DNA of 64,000 nucleotides from Streptomyces marispadix (GCF_022524345.1 NZ_JAKWJU010000002.1:4626501-4690500); one strand, 5' to 3'. Numbered from the stretch's first letter, positions 37,042-46,666 are shown. The notes: generated by a model not told the origin, from the letters alone. Numbers and translations: made by a program.

Positions 37042-37062
37042 CTTGAGCGAAGACCGCTCAAC
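37042..37062. promoter_or_regulatory. HAIR element (HspR operator) at lon
   Basis: CTTGAGC-N7-GCTCAAC, 22-42 bp before the lon ATG. The arms and 7-bp spacing match the HspR-associated inverted repeat CTTGAGT-N7-ACTCAAG except for one base per inner arm end. HspR is known to repress lon in Streptomyces. Confidence 0.8.
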
Positions 37063-37083
37063 TTGCCTGCCGAGGGAGAGATC

Positions 37084-39519
37084 ATGGCTTCGATGTCCAA
37101 ACCGCTCACCCTGCCCGTGCTGCCCCTCGATGACGAGGTAGTGCTCCCGGGGATGGTGGTGCCGCTGGACCTGTCCGACAGCGACGTAAGGGCGGCGGTG
37201 GAGGCCGCACAGGCCGCCGTCACCGCTGGGGAGAAGCCGCAGCTCCTGCTGGTGCCGAGGATCGGCGGAAGCTACGCGGGCCTGGGCGTGCTCGGCAGCG
37301 TCGAGCAGGTCGGCCGCCTCGCGGGCGGAGACCCCGGCGCCCTGATCCGCGCTCGCGGCCGGGTGCGCGTCGGCTCCGGTACGAGCGGCCCCGGCGCGGC
37401 CCTGTGGGTCGAGGGCACGCCCGTCGACGAGACCACCGGCCCGCAGCAGGACGGCGAGGGTGAGTCGTCCGGCGCCGCCGAGCTGATGACCGAGTACAAG
37501 GCGCTCGCCGCCGACTGGCTGCGCAAGCGCGGCGCCTGGCAGGTGGTGGACCGGCTCCAGCAGATCGACGACCCCGGCCAGCTCGCCGACAACGCCGGCT
37601 ATTCGCCGTTCCTCTCGGCCGAGCAGAAGATGACGCTGCTGGAGACCCTCGACCCCGTCGAGCGGCTGCGCTTCGCCGTCTCCACGCTGCGCGAGCACCT
37701 CGCCGAGCAGGACGTGGCCGAGTCCATCGCCAAGGACGTTCAGGAGGGCGTCGACAAGCAGCAGCGCGAGTTCCTGCTCCGCCGCCAGCTCGACGCCGTA
37801 CGCAAGGAACTCGCGGAACTCAACGGCGACCCGGAGGACGAGGGTGAGGACTACCGCGCCCGTGTCGAGGCCGCCGCCCTGCCCGAGCATGTGCACAAGG
37901 CCGCGCTCAAGGAGCTGGAGAAGCTGGAGCGGGCCTCCGACCAGTCGCCCGAGGGAGGCTGGATCCGCACCTGGCTCGACACCGTGCTGGAGCTGCCCTG
38001 GAACGAGCGGACCGAGGACGCCTACGACATCGCGGGCGCACAGGCCGTGCTCGACGCCGACCACGCCGGACTTCAGGACGTCAAGGAGCGCATCACCGAG
38101 TATCTGGCGGTGCGCAAGCGCCGCGAGGAGCGCGGCCTCGGCGTCGTCGGCGGGCGGCGCGGGGGTGCCGTGCTGGCGCTGACCGGCCCGCCCGGCGTCG
38201 GCAAGACGTCGCTGGGGGAGTCCGTGGCACGCGCGATGGGACGGAAGTTCGTGCGCGTCGCGCTGGGCGGCGTCCGCGACGAGGCGGAGATCCGCGGCCA
38301 CCGCCGCACGTATGTGGGCGCGCTGCCCGGACGGATCGTGCGGGCGGTGAAGGAGGCCGGTTCGATGAACCCGGTCGTGCTGCTCGACGAGGTCGACAAG
38401 CTCGGTGCCGACTTCCGCGGCGACCCCTCGTCGGCGCTGCTGGAGGTCCTCGACCCGGCGCAGAACCACACATTCCGCGACCACTACCTGGAGGTCGAAC
38501 TCGACCTGTCCGACGTGGTGTTCCTCGCCACCGCCAACGTCATGGAGGCGATCCCGGACGCGCTGCTGGACCGCATGGAGGTCGTGCAGCTCGACGGCTA
38601 CACCGAGGACGAGAAGGTCGTCATCGCCCGCGAGCACCTGCTGCCGCGGCAGCTCGAACGCACGGGCCTGGACGCCGGCGAGGTCCTGCTCCAGGACGAG
38701 GCGCTGCGCAAGCTCGCCGCCGAGTACACGCGGGAGGCCGGTGTGCGGAATCTGGAGCGCTCCGTCGCCCGTGTGCTGCGCAAGGTCGCGGCACAGCACG
38801 AGCTGGGGGAGCGCGAACTGCCCGTCAGCGTCGGCCCGGAAGAGCTGCGCGACCTCATCGGGCGTCCGCACCACACCCCGGAGTCGGCCCAGGACCCGGC
38901 GGAGCGGCGTACGTCCGTGCCCGGGGTGGCCACGGGGCTCGCGGTCACCGGAGCGGGCGGCGACGTGCTCTTCGTGGAGGCGTCGCTCGCCGATCCGGAG
39001 ACGGGCGGCTCGGGGCTGACCCTGACCGGGCAGCTCGGCGACGTGATGAAGGAGTCCGCACACATCGCGCTGTCGTATCTGCGGTCGCGCGGCGCGGAGT
39101 TGGAGCTGCCGGTCGGCGATCTGAAGGACCGGGGCGTCCATCTGCACGTGCCCGCGGGCGCGGTGCCGAAGGACGGCCCCAGCGCCGGCGTCACCATGAC
39201 CACCGCGCTGGCGTCGCTGCTGAGCGGCCGTCAGGTGCGTACGGACGTGGCGATGACCGGGGAGGTCTCGCTGACCGGCCGGGTGCTGCCCATCGGCGGC
39301 GTCAAGCAGAAGCTGCTGGCGGCGCACCGTGCGGGCGTCACGACGGTCGTCATCCCGAAGCGGAACGAGCCCGACCTGGACGATGTGCCGGAGGAGGTGC
39401 TGGAAGGGCTCGACGTGCGTCCGCTCTCCGACATCCGCCAGGTGCTCGAACTGGCTCTGACTCCCGCGGAGTCGGGCTGCCCGGGCGGCGCGGAGCGGGA
39501 GCTCCCGGTGGCGGCCTGA
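37084..39519 (+). CDS. lon: ATP-dependent Lon protease
   Basis: The 811-residue protein has the full Lon plan: N-terminal LonN domain (LPVLPLDDEVVLPGMVVPL), a coiled middle, an AAA+ module with Walker A GPPGVGKTS and Walker B VVLLDEVDKLG, and the C-terminal peptidase with Ser700 (PKDGPSAG) and Lys743 (GGVKQKLLAAHRAG) as the catalytic dyad. It degrades damaged and regulatory proteins in the cytoplasm. The ATG at 37084 follows GAGGGAGAG. It has an HspR-type HAIR operator in front and a hairpin built around its stop codon behind. Confidence 0.97.
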   Translation: MASMSKPLTLPVLPLDDEVVLPGMVVPLDLSDSDVRAAVEAAQAAVTAGEKPQLLLVPRIGGSYAGLGVLGSVEQVGRLAGGDPGALIRARGRVRVGSGTSGPGAALWVEGTPVDETTGPQQDGEGESSGAAELMTEYKALAADWLRKRGAWQVVDRLQQIDDPGQLADNAGYSPFLSAEQKMTLLETLDPVERLRFAVSTLREHLAEQDVAESIAKDVQEGVDKQQREFLLRRQLDAVRKELAELNGDPEDEGEDYRARVEAAALPEHVHKAALKELEKLERASDQSPEGGWIRTWLDTVLELPWNERTEDAYDIAGAQAVLDADHAGLQDVKERITEYLAVRKRREERGLGVVGGRRGGAVLALTGPPGVGKTSLGESVARAMGRKFVRVALGGVRDEAEIRGHRRTYVGALPGRIVRAVKEAGSMNPVVLLDEVDKLGADFRGDPSSALLEVLDPAQNHTFRDHYLEVELDLSDVVFLATANVMEAIPDALLDRMEVVQLDGYTEDEKVVIAREHLLPRQLERTGLDAGEVLLQDEALRKLAAEYTREAGVRNLERSVARVLRKVAAQHELGERELPVSVGPEELRDLIGRPHHTPESAQDPAERRTSVPGVATGLAVTGAGGDVLFVEASLADPETGGSGLTLTGQLGDVMKESAHIALSYLRSRGAELELPVGDLKDRGVHLHVPAGAVPKDGPSAGVTMTTALASLLSGRQVRTDVAMTGEVSLTGRVLPIGGVKQKLLAAHRAGVTTVVIPKRNEPDLDDVPEEVLEGLDVRPLSDIRQVLELALTPAESGCPGGAERELPVAA

Positions 39520-39532
39520 GGCCGCCACCGGG
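39504..39532. terminator. Terminator hairpin with the lon stop codon as loop
   Basis: Perfect 13-bp stem CCCGGTGGCGGCC / GGCCGCCACCGGG around the three bases TGA (39517-39519), the lon stop. It lies between convergent genes. Confidence 0.8.
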
Positions 39533-39622
39533 CACCCCCTCCCGGCTGGAAAGCCGCACGGCGGCGCCGCGTTCACGTGCCTGAGCCCGTGTGACGCGCC
39601 GCCGCCTGCTGCGGCCGGGGTG

Positions 39623-40471
39623 TTAGCCGTTGGCGAGTGCCTGGAGGCGGTCCATCGCTCCGTTGAACAGATCGTGGTCGCCGACGGTCGGCCCCGTCGA
39701 GGTGTACTGCCAGAAGGTGTAGAAGCCCCAGCCGTTGGGGAGCGTGCCGGGCGACGAGGCGTAACGCGCCACCCACAGCGGATTGGTGCTGCCGAAGCCG
39801 CCGTTGTTGCCCGTGCACTGGGTCCACCAGTCCGTCGTGGTGTAGATGACGGCGTCGCGGCCGGTGCGTGCCTTGTAGGTGCTGGTGAAGTCCTTGATCC
39901 AGCTCACCATGGCGCTCTGGCTCTTCCCGTAGCAGGTCGAGCCGTACGGGTTGTACTCGATGTCGAGCACTCCGGGCAGCGTCTTGCCGTCCTTGCTCCA
40001 GCCGCCGCCGTGGTCCGCGAAGTAGTTGGCCTGCGCGGCGCCGCTGGAGCTGTTCGGCAGCGCGAAGTGATAGGCCCCGCGGATCATTCCGACGTTGTAC
40101 GAGCCGTTGTACTGCTGCGTGAAGTACTCGTTCTGGTACGAGGTGCCCTCGGTCGCCTTGACGTAGGCCCAGCGCACGCCGCTGTCCCACAGGGCCGACC
40201 ATGCGACGTTGCCCTGATGGCCGCTCACATCGACGCCGTGGACGCTCGCGGCGAGGGTCTTCGGCGGTGACCCGTCGGAGGGGTCGCCGCCCTCGTGCAT
40301 CCGTACGCCGACGCCCATCGAGGCTTCGCCGGGCTTTACGGGTTCCTGCTGGCTGGCCGCGCTCGCCGCACCCGGTGCGGTGACGAGCAGGGCGAGTGCG
40401 GAGATGAACAATCCCGCCGCGGTGAGGAGCCTTCCTCTGCGGCGGGCCGTACCGGATCCGAGACCTGGCAT
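39623..40471 (-). CDS. Secreted GH25 lysozyme (cellosyl/Chalaropsis type)
   Basis: The 282-residue protein has an Arg-rich signal peptide (RRRGRLLTAAGLFISALALLV, ending ASA) and a GH25 muramidase domain from about 80 to 280. It carries GVDVSGHQGNV (catalytic-site Asp), ATEGTSYQNEYF, GAYHFALP and VLDIEYNP (catalytic Glu). It should cut the beta-1,4 N-acetylmuramic acid bond of peptidoglycan outside the cell. A 50-residue linker separates signal and domain. ATG 40471 has GGAGGC upstream. It is divergent from a MarR regulator. Confidence 0.93.
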   Translation of the reverse strand: MPGLGSGTARRRGRLLTAAGLFISALALLVTAPGAASAASQQEPVKPGEASMGVGVRMHEGGDPSDGSPPKTLAASVHGVDVSGHQGNVAWSALWDSGVRWAYVKATEGTSYQNEYFTQQYNGSYNVGMIRGAYHFALPNSSSGAAQANYFADHGGGWSKDGKTLPGVLDIEYNPYGSTCYGKSQSAMVSWIKDFTSTYKARTGRDAVIYTTTDWWTQCTGNNGGFGSTNPLWVARYASSPGTLPNGWGFYTFWQYTSTGPTVGDHDLFNGAMDRLQALANG

Positions 40472-40760
40472 CGCTGCCTCCGAGACGTGGGGGCGGGGGA
40501 CGAATGGCGGTGCTGGGTGGAGCGGTTGGAGCGTTGGAGCGGGTCGTGCGGCGGTGCGGTCGTGCGGGACGCGTGGGGGGTTCGGCATGCCCTTCTGGTG
40601 TGGGCATGTCAGGTCTTTAACGGTACGCGCGTAGACATATTCGGGGAAGACGGACAGCGTCTCTGCCGGAGGTCCACACCTGCGAAATCCTCCCGGACCT
40701 GGGACGATCGCCGTCGGGCGACGGGAAGTTTCCGCGCGGAAGACGGAAGAGGACGCACAA

Positions 40761-41219
40761 GTGGACGAGGCCAGGTTGCAGCCGACACCCGAACTGCTGG
40801 ACCTAGAGAGGGAGTTGACGGTCTTCTTGCGCCGGGCGCGCGCCTTCTCGGGCGAGATGGCCCGCGAGGTCCACCCGGAACTGGAGCCCGCGGCGTACGG
40901 GCTCTTCGTCAGGCTCGACGACGGCGGGCCCCAGCGGGCGACCGACCTCGCGATGTACTTCGGCGTGGGCAAGGCGACCATCAGCCGCCAGTTGCGGGTG
41001 CTGGAGAACCTCGGGCTGATCTACCGCGCGCCCGACCCCGACGACGGCCGCGCGTCGCTGGTGCATCTCACCCCCCGGGGGCGCGACCGCTTCCGGTCCG
41101 TACGGGAGGCGCGCCGAGCGCAGTACGTACGCAGGCTCGCGTCCTGGGACCCGGCGGAGATCGCCGAGCTGGCGAGGCTGCTCCACCAGCTCAACACCAT
41201 GTCCGACACGGATGGTTGA
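40761..41219 (+). CDS. MarR family transcriptional regulator
   Basis: This 152-residue winged-helix protein has the MarR core with recognition helix region ATDLAMYFGVGKATISRQLRVLENLGL (as 27 residues of helix-turn-helix, 58-84) and a wing DPDDGRASLVHLTPRG. MarR proteins usually repress nearby genes and release DNA when they bind a small phenolic or oxidant. The start is a GTG at 40761 with GAGGA upstream. It is divergent from the lysozyme, 289 bp between, so it may regulate it or itself. Confidence 0.9.
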   Translation: MDEARLQPTPELLDLERELTVFLRRARAFSGEMAREVHPELEPAAYGLFVRLDDGGPQRATDLAMYFGVGKATISRQLRVLENLGLIYRAPDPDDGRASLVHLTPRGRDRFRSVREARRAQYVRRLASWDPAEIAELARLLHQLNTMSDTDG

Positions 41220-41300
41220 CGGCGGCCCGTCCGGGTCCTTGAGGGACACACGGGGGTACCTGCGTGCCGCCTTTGCCCGGTGCCGCGTCAGGAACGCACT

Positions 41301-42221
41301 TCAGCGCGTCTCGCGTGCGTCCTTAGCGTCCTCGGAGTCCCCGGCCCCCCGGCCGTGCGCTTCGTGCACGCCCAGTTCGGCGAGGACCGCCGAGGCGTCG
41401 TCGTGCCGCTTGCCTCGCGGGTGCGCCGTGCCGTCCGGGTCGGCGCGCTCCGCCTCCCGTACTCGGGCGATCAGCCCCTCGGTGCCCTCCTTGCGTACGA
41501 AGTTCAGCAGCGCGGCCCAGTCGCCGAACCGGAACGTCTGGCTCCAGCGGGCCGCGCCGTCGCTGAGCGCGAGCAGCGCCCGCACGTCCGCACGCGGCGT
41601 GGAGCCGGTCACCGCGAGCGCGGCCACGGAGGGGTCGGCGGCCGCGGTGTAGAAGCCGGAGCCCCCGGGGGCGTTGCGCAGCGCCTCCACGGCTCGTACG
41701 TACTCGGCGCGTGCGGCGCCCCGTCGGGGGCTGCCCTCGGGCAACTCGCGTACCCGGGCCCGCAGTCGGCCCGCATGCTCGGGAAGCCGGTCAAGACGGG
41801 GGTCGAGCACCGCCGTCACCGAGCCGCCGTGATCCTCCACGAGCAGCGCGGAGTCGGACAGTACGAGGTGCTCGACGCGCTCCCTGCCCCAGCGGGCGGC
41901 GACCACGGTCGCCTGCGGGGTACGGCTGTGAGAAAGGTCACAGATTGAAATGTGCGCGGCGGCGGTAGACGAGATGGCCTCCGAAAGACAGTGACGCAGC
42001 GTCAGATCCCGCTGCGCGACGGCGAGTTCGAGCAGCGCACCGCCGAGTCGCGCGGTGAACCACGGCACTCCGTGAACGCATCCGGTGTCTCCCGCCGGAG
42101 GTGTCACACCGTCCAGCAGCACCAGCGCTCCGCCCTCGCCGGAGGAGGGGAGGGCCGCCGAGACGTAGTCCTCGTTGGGGCGGCCGGGATCTCCGGGTTC
42201 GCCGGTCATGTCGATGCGCAT
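41301..42221 (-). CDS. PP2C-like phosphatase-fold protein
   Basis: The 306-residue protein resembles the integrated PP2C-like proteins of actinomycetes. RPNEDYVSAA gives the first Asp/Asn site, VLLDGVT replaces the canonical DGxGG (LLDGV), and a later ALSDGAAR block gives the second metal Asp. Since one Gly-rich metal motif is changed, catalytic activity is not certain. Substrates may be anti-sigma antagonists or kinase targets, but nothing nearby fixes this. ATG 42221 is preferred to an upstream start. It is convergent with the MarR gene. Confidence 0.75.
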   Translation of the reverse strand: MRIDMTGEPGDPGRPNEDYVSAALPSSGEGGALVLLDGVTPPAGDTGCVHGVPWFTARLGGALLELAVAQRDLTLRHCLSEAISSTAAAHISICDLSHSRTPQATVVAARWGRERVEHLVLSDSALLVEDHGGSVTAVLDPRLDRLPEHAGRLRARVRELPEGSPRRGAARAEYVRAVEALRNAPGGSGFYTAAADPSVAALAVTGSTPRADVRALLALSDGAARWSQTFRFGDWAALLNFVRKEGTEGLIARVREAERADPDGTAHPRGKRHDDASAVLAELGVHEAHGRGAGDSEDAKDARETR

Positions 42222-42594
42222 GCCGTCAGTCTGCACTCGGCGGACCGCGCCGGAAGGCCCGCACGGCATGTGTCAAGAGGCGGGGCGATACGGAAGGACC
42301 GCCAGGTCAGAGTCCCCGGGGAACCGAAGTTGACCGGAATTAGCGCGTCCGCAAGTATGCGAATGCGCATCCTGCCAGGAGGCAGCCGGGATTGCCAACC
42401 AGTGCCCGTTACAGGGCGGTTGGGGTGCGCAAGGGGAGTTGTTCACTGACGCCCCGTTACGGTTCACTCCTTCGGGTGGTCCAGCAGGAGAACGTCACAT
42501 CGCCTGTCATCCGTACTGGAAGGGTCGGACGGCGTCCGAGGGGATGTACTAGGACGACACCGGACCAAGTCCGCTCCTGCGACACAAGGTTGGA
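42222..42594. other. Gene-free 373 bp upstream of the conservon
   Basis: This divergent promoter region has a lower G+C stretch. TTGACC (42330-42335) and AAGTAT (42353-42358) are spaced 17 bp and could be a plus-strand promoter. A dyad ATGCG-AATG-CGCAT (42357-42370) overlaps its start region. Near repeats of CGTTACRG and GTTCACT lie at about 42406-42476. Confidence 0.4.
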
Positions 42595-45500
42595 ATGAGC
42601 CGACCCGGGCCGGTCCCGGGGCAGGCCCCGACGAGATTGCGAGCACGGGTGCGGACGAAGCTACTGCGGAAACCGGGCGGACCGGGTGTGCCGGGCGGAC
42701 TGCGATCCAGGCCCGGGAGCCCGACGACGGCACGGGACGGCGGTCCGTCCCGGCAGACCGGGCCCCGCCGGGCCCGGGTGCGCAACCGTCTGCTGGCCTC
42801 AGTGGTGCTCTGCTCGATCGCGGTGATCGGGGCGGGAACTCCCGCCGTGCTCACCTCATACGGCGACCTCACCGAGTCCCAGCGGCTGGTGGAGCGCGCC
42901 GAACTCGACAAGCGGGCCATCTCCCTCGGACACGCCCTCGCCGACGAGCGCGACGGCATGGTCGAGTACGTCGCCGCAGGCCGTACGAGCCGCAACGGCG
43001 CCGGTGTCACCGAGGAGCAACGGGCCCGCGTCGACCGGCAGATCACCGAGATCCGGGAGACGGCGCCCGCTTCCGTGCGCAAGGCGCTCGGCAAGCTGCC
43101 CCGGCTGCGCCAGGAGGCACAGGCGGGCCGCAGCGGCGCGCTGGACGTGCACGCCGCCTACACCGCCACCATCAAGACCCTTCAGGACGTGGGCGCCGAG
43201 GTCGCCCGCTCCCTGCCCGCGCGTGCCACCGACGGCGGCGGCTCGGGTGCCGCGCACACGCTGCCCGACCTGGGCCAGGCCGTGGCGCAGGCGTCCTCGG
43301 CGCGCGGGCTGCTGCGCGGTGCGCTGGCCGCCGGCGGGCCACAGCGCGCCATGACCGCCGAGGCGCAGCGCGCCACCGTGAGGGAGCAGGCCGCGCTCGC
43401 GGACTTCGGCGACGGCGCGGGCAGTTCGGCACGTGAGAGGTTCGCGAAGACGGTCACCGGCGCCGACGTCTCCGTGGCCGAGCGCTATCTGGCGCGGCTG
43501 ACCGACCAGCCGTACCTGTCGCCGTCCGACCGTGCGATGAGCCACGACCGCATCGACGCCGCCCTCTCCGCCCGCGTCGACGGGATGCGAGGCGTCCAGT
43601 CGTCGTTCGCCGCCGAGGAGTTGAAGCATCTGGAGCGGCTGCGGGACGGCGACGTCACCACGCTGGAGTGGCGGATCGCCCTCGTCGCAGCGTGTCTGCT
43701 GCTGGCCGCGGGCATCAGCGTGCACACGGCGCGGTCGATGGCGCGCCCGCTGTCGGTGCTCAAGCGCGGCTCGCGCAGGCTCGCGAGCGACCCGGCGGGC
43801 GAGGAGCCGGTCGTCTTCCACGGCAGGAACGACGAGTTCGCCGAGGTCGTACGCTCGCTCAACACCCTGCGCGAGACCCTCGTGGCCGTACAGGAGCGTG
43901 CTGCCGAGGCGGAGGCCGACAACACCTATCTGGTACGCCACAAGGACGCGCTGACCGCCGAACGCGACCGTGCGCGCGGCGAGTTCGAGAAACTGAAGGA
44001 GCGGCTCGACGCCCTGTCGGGTGCCGTGCACGGGACCTTCGTCAATCTCGCCCTGCGCACCCTGGGCCTGGTCGAGCGCCAGCTCGGCGTCATCGAGGAC
44101 CTGGAGGAGAAGGAGAGCGACCCGGGCCGGCTCAGCACGCTGTTCAAGCTCGACCACCTGGCGACGCGGATGCGGCGCTACAGCGAGAACCTGCTGCTTC
44201 TCGCCGGCGCCGAGCACGTCACCGCCGGCCACTCGGGACCCGTACCGCTGCTGGACGTCGTGCGGGCCGCCATCAGTGAGATCGAGCGCTACGAGCGTGT
44301 GGAGCTCGGCACACTGCCGCCGCACGTACAGGTCTCCGGTCACGCGGCGGACGACCTGAGCCACCTCGTCTCCGAACTCCTCGACAACGCCGCCACGTTC
44401 TCCCCGCCGGACGCCCAAGTGCAGCTCTCCGGCTGGCTGCTGGAGAGCGGCGAGGTGATGCTCTCCATCGAGGACGAGGGCATAGGCGTCACCAGCAGAA
44501 GACTCGCCGCGCTCAACGCCAGGCTGAGCGTCCCCGAGGGGCAGGAGCCCCCGGAGATGGAGGCACCGGGCATGGGGAGCGGGGACCGCGGCGCGGAGGC
44601 CGGGCTCGGCATGGGCCTCTACGTGGTCGCACGGCTCGCGGCACGGCACGGGTTGCGGGTCCAGTTGCGGGAGCGGCGGCAGGGCGGCGGCATAGCGGCC
44701 GTCGTGGCCGTACCGAGCGCGCTGCTGCCGTCGCGGCCGGCGCCGGTCGCGGCGGGGTCCGGGGAGGTACCGGGTGGAGGCCGTCCCGAGGCGCTCTCGT
44801 CGTCGTTCCCCGGTTCGGTCGCGGAGGCCAACTCCAATGCGCTGCCCCGCCGTCGGGGCGGCCCGGGCGCAGGAGCCGAAGCACCCGCCGGAAGCAGCGA
44901 GGCCCCGGGAGTCGGCGGAGCCGGAGCCGGCAGCGGACACGGCGACGATCCGCTGGTCACGGCAGCCGAACAGGCCGTTCGCGACGCGGGGATCGCCGCT
45001 CGCGACGCGGGCGACGCAGGTGCTTCGGGCGCCCCCGAGGAACACGGCTGGGCGCCGGGCGAGTCGGGCACCCGGGCGGGTCACGACCCGGAGCCGGAGC
45101 CCGGGGACGGGCCCGCGGAGGCCGGGCCAACGGAAGACGGGCCCGCCGAAACCGTTGCGGGCACCGGGACTTGGCATGGCACGGAGACCCCGGGCCCCGG
45201 GCCGCGCAGGGCCCGCCACGCCGCCCCCGGAGCCGGACCCGCGCACGAGTCCGCCCTCACGCAGGAGTCCGGCCCCGCGCAGCGCACCGGCCCCGTAGGG
45301 GAGCCCGGCGGCGCACACGAGACAGCCCCCGTTCAACAGACAGCTCCCGCACCGGAGTCCGGCCCCGCGCCCGAGGCCGGACCCGCCGGACCCCGCGCCG
45401 GTCTCCCGGAGCAGCCGAGGGTGACCGACAAGGGACTCCCCAAGCGGACCCCGCACCATGTGGAGGCGCAGACGAACTCGGCGCCGCCGCGCAGGCAGAG

Positions 45501-45660
45501 CGCGAACGCCGAGGAGATGCGCCGCCGCCTGGGCGGTTTCCAGCGGGGCGCCGCCCACGGACGCCGTGACGCGGCCGTCGAGACCGGCGCTGATGAGAAT
45601 GTGATCGACCGACGGGGGGCGCAGTCCGATGGTGGTACCGCCGAGGAGGCTCGCACGTGA
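42595..45660 (+). CDS. cvnA: Conservon sensor histidine kinase with nitrate/nitrite-sensing (NIT) domain, CvnA type
   Basis: The 1021-residue protein has TM1 (about 66-85), a periplasmic NIT domain (about 90-360), TM2 (LVAACLLLAAGISVHTA), HAMP, a coiled segment and a HATPase domain with SELLDNAATFSPP, DEGIGV and GLGMGLYVV. The dimerisation helix has LFKLDHLATRMRRYSEN, the conserved form in this family. From about 720 on, a 300-residue tail is low complexity (Ala/Gly/Pro/Glu, with repeated ESGPAP-like units) and ends in a conserved RRLGGF-containing block. CvnA works with CvnB-D as a membrane G-protein-like complex. Confidence 0.92.
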   Translation: MSRPGPVPGQAPTRLRARVRTKLLRKPGGPGVPGGLRSRPGSPTTARDGGPSRQTGPRRARVRNRLLASVVLCSIAVIGAGTPAVLTSYGDLTESQRLVERAELDKRAISLGHALADERDGMVEYVAAGRTSRNGAGVTEEQRARVDRQITEIRETAPASVRKALGKLPRLRQEAQAGRSGALDVHAAYTATIKTLQDVGAEVARSLPARATDGGGSGAAHTLPDLGQAVAQASSARGLLRGALAAGGPQRAMTAEAQRATVREQAALADFGDGAGSSARERFAKTVTGADVSVAERYLARLTDQPYLSPSDRAMSHDRIDAALSARVDGMRGVQSSFAAEELKHLERLRDGDVTTLEWRIALVAACLLLAAGISVHTARSMARPLSVLKRGSRRLASDPAGEEPVVFHGRNDEFAEVVRSLNTLRETLVAVQERAAEAEADNTYLVRHKDALTAERDRARGEFEKLKERLDALSGAVHGTFVNLALRTLGLVERQLGVIEDLEEKESDPGRLSTLFKLDHLATRMRRYSENLLLLAGAEHVTAGHSGPVPLLDVVRAAISEIERYERVELGTLPPHVQVSGHAADDLSHLVSELLDNAATFSPPDAQVQLSGWLLESGEVMLSIEDEGIGVTSRRLAALNARLSVPEGQEPPEMEAPGMGSGDRGAEAGLGMGLYVVARLAARHGLRVQLRERRQGGGIAAVVAVPSALLPSRPAPVAAGSGEVPGGGRPEALSSSFPGSVAEANSNALPRRRGGPGAGAEAPAGSSEAPGVGGAGAGSGHGDDPLVTAAEQAVRDAGIAARDAGDAGASGAPEEHGWAPGESGTRAGHDPEPEPGDGPAEAGPTEDGPAETVAGTGTWHGTETPGPGPRRARHAAPGAGPAHESALTQESGPAQRTGPVGEPGGAHETAPVQQTAPAPESGPAPEAGPAGPRAGLPEQPRVTDKGLPKRTPHHVEAQTNSAPPRRQSANAEEMRRRLGGFQRGAAHGRRDAAVETGADENVIDRRGAQSDGGTAEEART

Positions 45661-46250
45661 ACGCGCCCACCACGCGCACTACCGGCAGCACCCAAGCGCG
45701 CAATCTGCGCTGGCTGTTGGAGAACCTTGTCGACGAGGTGCCGGGCATCCTGTCCGTCGCCGTCGTCTCGTCCGACGGACTTCTGCTGCTGGCCTCCGAC
45801 CAGCAGGCGCAGACCGCCGCTGACGACGCCGCCGCCACCGGCGCGTCCGGCGACCCGCGTCAGGGCGACGGCGCCGCGGACGGCGACGGCGGCTCCGGGC
45901 GGCACAGAGGCGCCGCCGAGCCCCCTGCGGTCCGCAGGAGCAGCCGCCGCAGCCCGAAGGGTTCGAGCGCCGACCTGGCCACCATCGTCTCCGGACTCGG
46001 ATCGCTGACTCTCGGCGCCGCGAAGCTGATGAACGGCGGTGAGATCCGGCAGACCGTGGTCGCCATGGAAGAGGGCTCGCTCTTCGTGATGTCGATAAGC
46101 GACGGTTCCCTGCTCGGTGTGCACGCCACGCCGGACTGCGACATGAGCGTCATCGCCTACCACATGGCGCTCTTCGTCGGCCGCGCCGGCCATGTCCTAA
46201 CGCCCGAACTCCGAACCGAACTGCGCTCGTCGATGGAGCTGGACAAGTGA
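45657..46250 (+). CDS. cvnB: Roadblock/LC7 protein of the conservon, CvnB type
   Basis: The Roadblock/LC7 fold is visible in two parts: NLRWLLENLVDEVPGILSVAVVSSDGLLL (helix and strands, 16-44) and SADLATIVSGLGSLTLGAAKLM to the C-terminus. Between them (about 52-104) is a Gly/Asp/Ala/Arg-rich insertion that makes this protein 197 aa, longer than the usual 130-145. CvnB proteins act with the GTPase CvnD as a GAP-like partner. The GTG overlaps the cvnA stop (GTGA). Confidence 0.9.
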   Translation: MNAPTTRTTGSTQARNLRWLLENLVDEVPGILSVAVVSSDGLLLLASDQQAQTAADDAAATGASGDPRQGDGAADGDGGSGRHRGAAEPPAVRRSSRRSPKGSSADLATIVSGLGSLTLGAAKLMNGGEIRQTVVAMEEGSLFVMSISDGSLLGVHATPDCDMSVIAYHMALFVGRAGHVLTPELRTELRSSMELDK

Positions 46251-46666
46251 CACCTGCTTCTTCCCCTTCCTCTCCGCCTCCGTTGCCCGTACGGCGTGAG
46301 AGCGGCAAGTCGAAGAGAGTCCGCCCCTACACCCTCACCGGAGGCCGTACCCGCTTCGGCCATGTGCTGCTGGTCGAGACGATCGTCGCGGCGATCGAAG
46401 CCCCGGAGGAGCGCCCGGAGTTGACCTCCGGCGGTTTGCGTGACCGGGTGATGCCCGAGATGCGGGCGATTGTCGAACTCTGCCGCCGCATGCGGTCGGT
46501 GGCTGAGATCGCGGCACTGTTGAAGATGCCTCTGGGCGTGGTACGGGTTCTGCTGAGCGACCTCGCCGATCAAGGACGGGTACGCGTTCATGGCACCGGG
46601 CACGGCAGCGACCGGCCCGACCGTGCGCTGTTGGAAAGGGTGCTGGGTGGACTTCGCAGGCTCTGA
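46247..46666 (+). CDS. cvnC: DUF742 protein of the conservon, CvnC type
   Basis: The 139-residue protein has the DUF742 pattern: RPYTLTGGRTRFGHVLLVET at the start, then EMRAIVELCRRMRSVAEIAALLKMPLGVVRVLLSDL, a winged-helix-like module. DUF742 proteins form complexes with CvnA, CvnB and CvnD; direct DNA binding is unproven. The GTG overlaps the cvnB stop (GTGA), and its 3' end overlaps the cvnD start by 20 bases. Confidence 0.92.
   Translation: MTPASSPSSPPPLPVRRESGKSKRVRPYTLTGGRTRFGHVLLVETIVAAIEAPEERPELTSGGLRDRVMPEMRAIVELCRRMRSVAEIAALLKMPLGVVRVLLSDLADQGRVRVHGTGHGSDRPDRALLERVLGGLRRL

Noticed and set aside
37036..39576. Long minus-strand open frame opposite lon
   Set aside because: Shadow of lon: low-complexity Arg/Leu/His/Val composition and no motifs.
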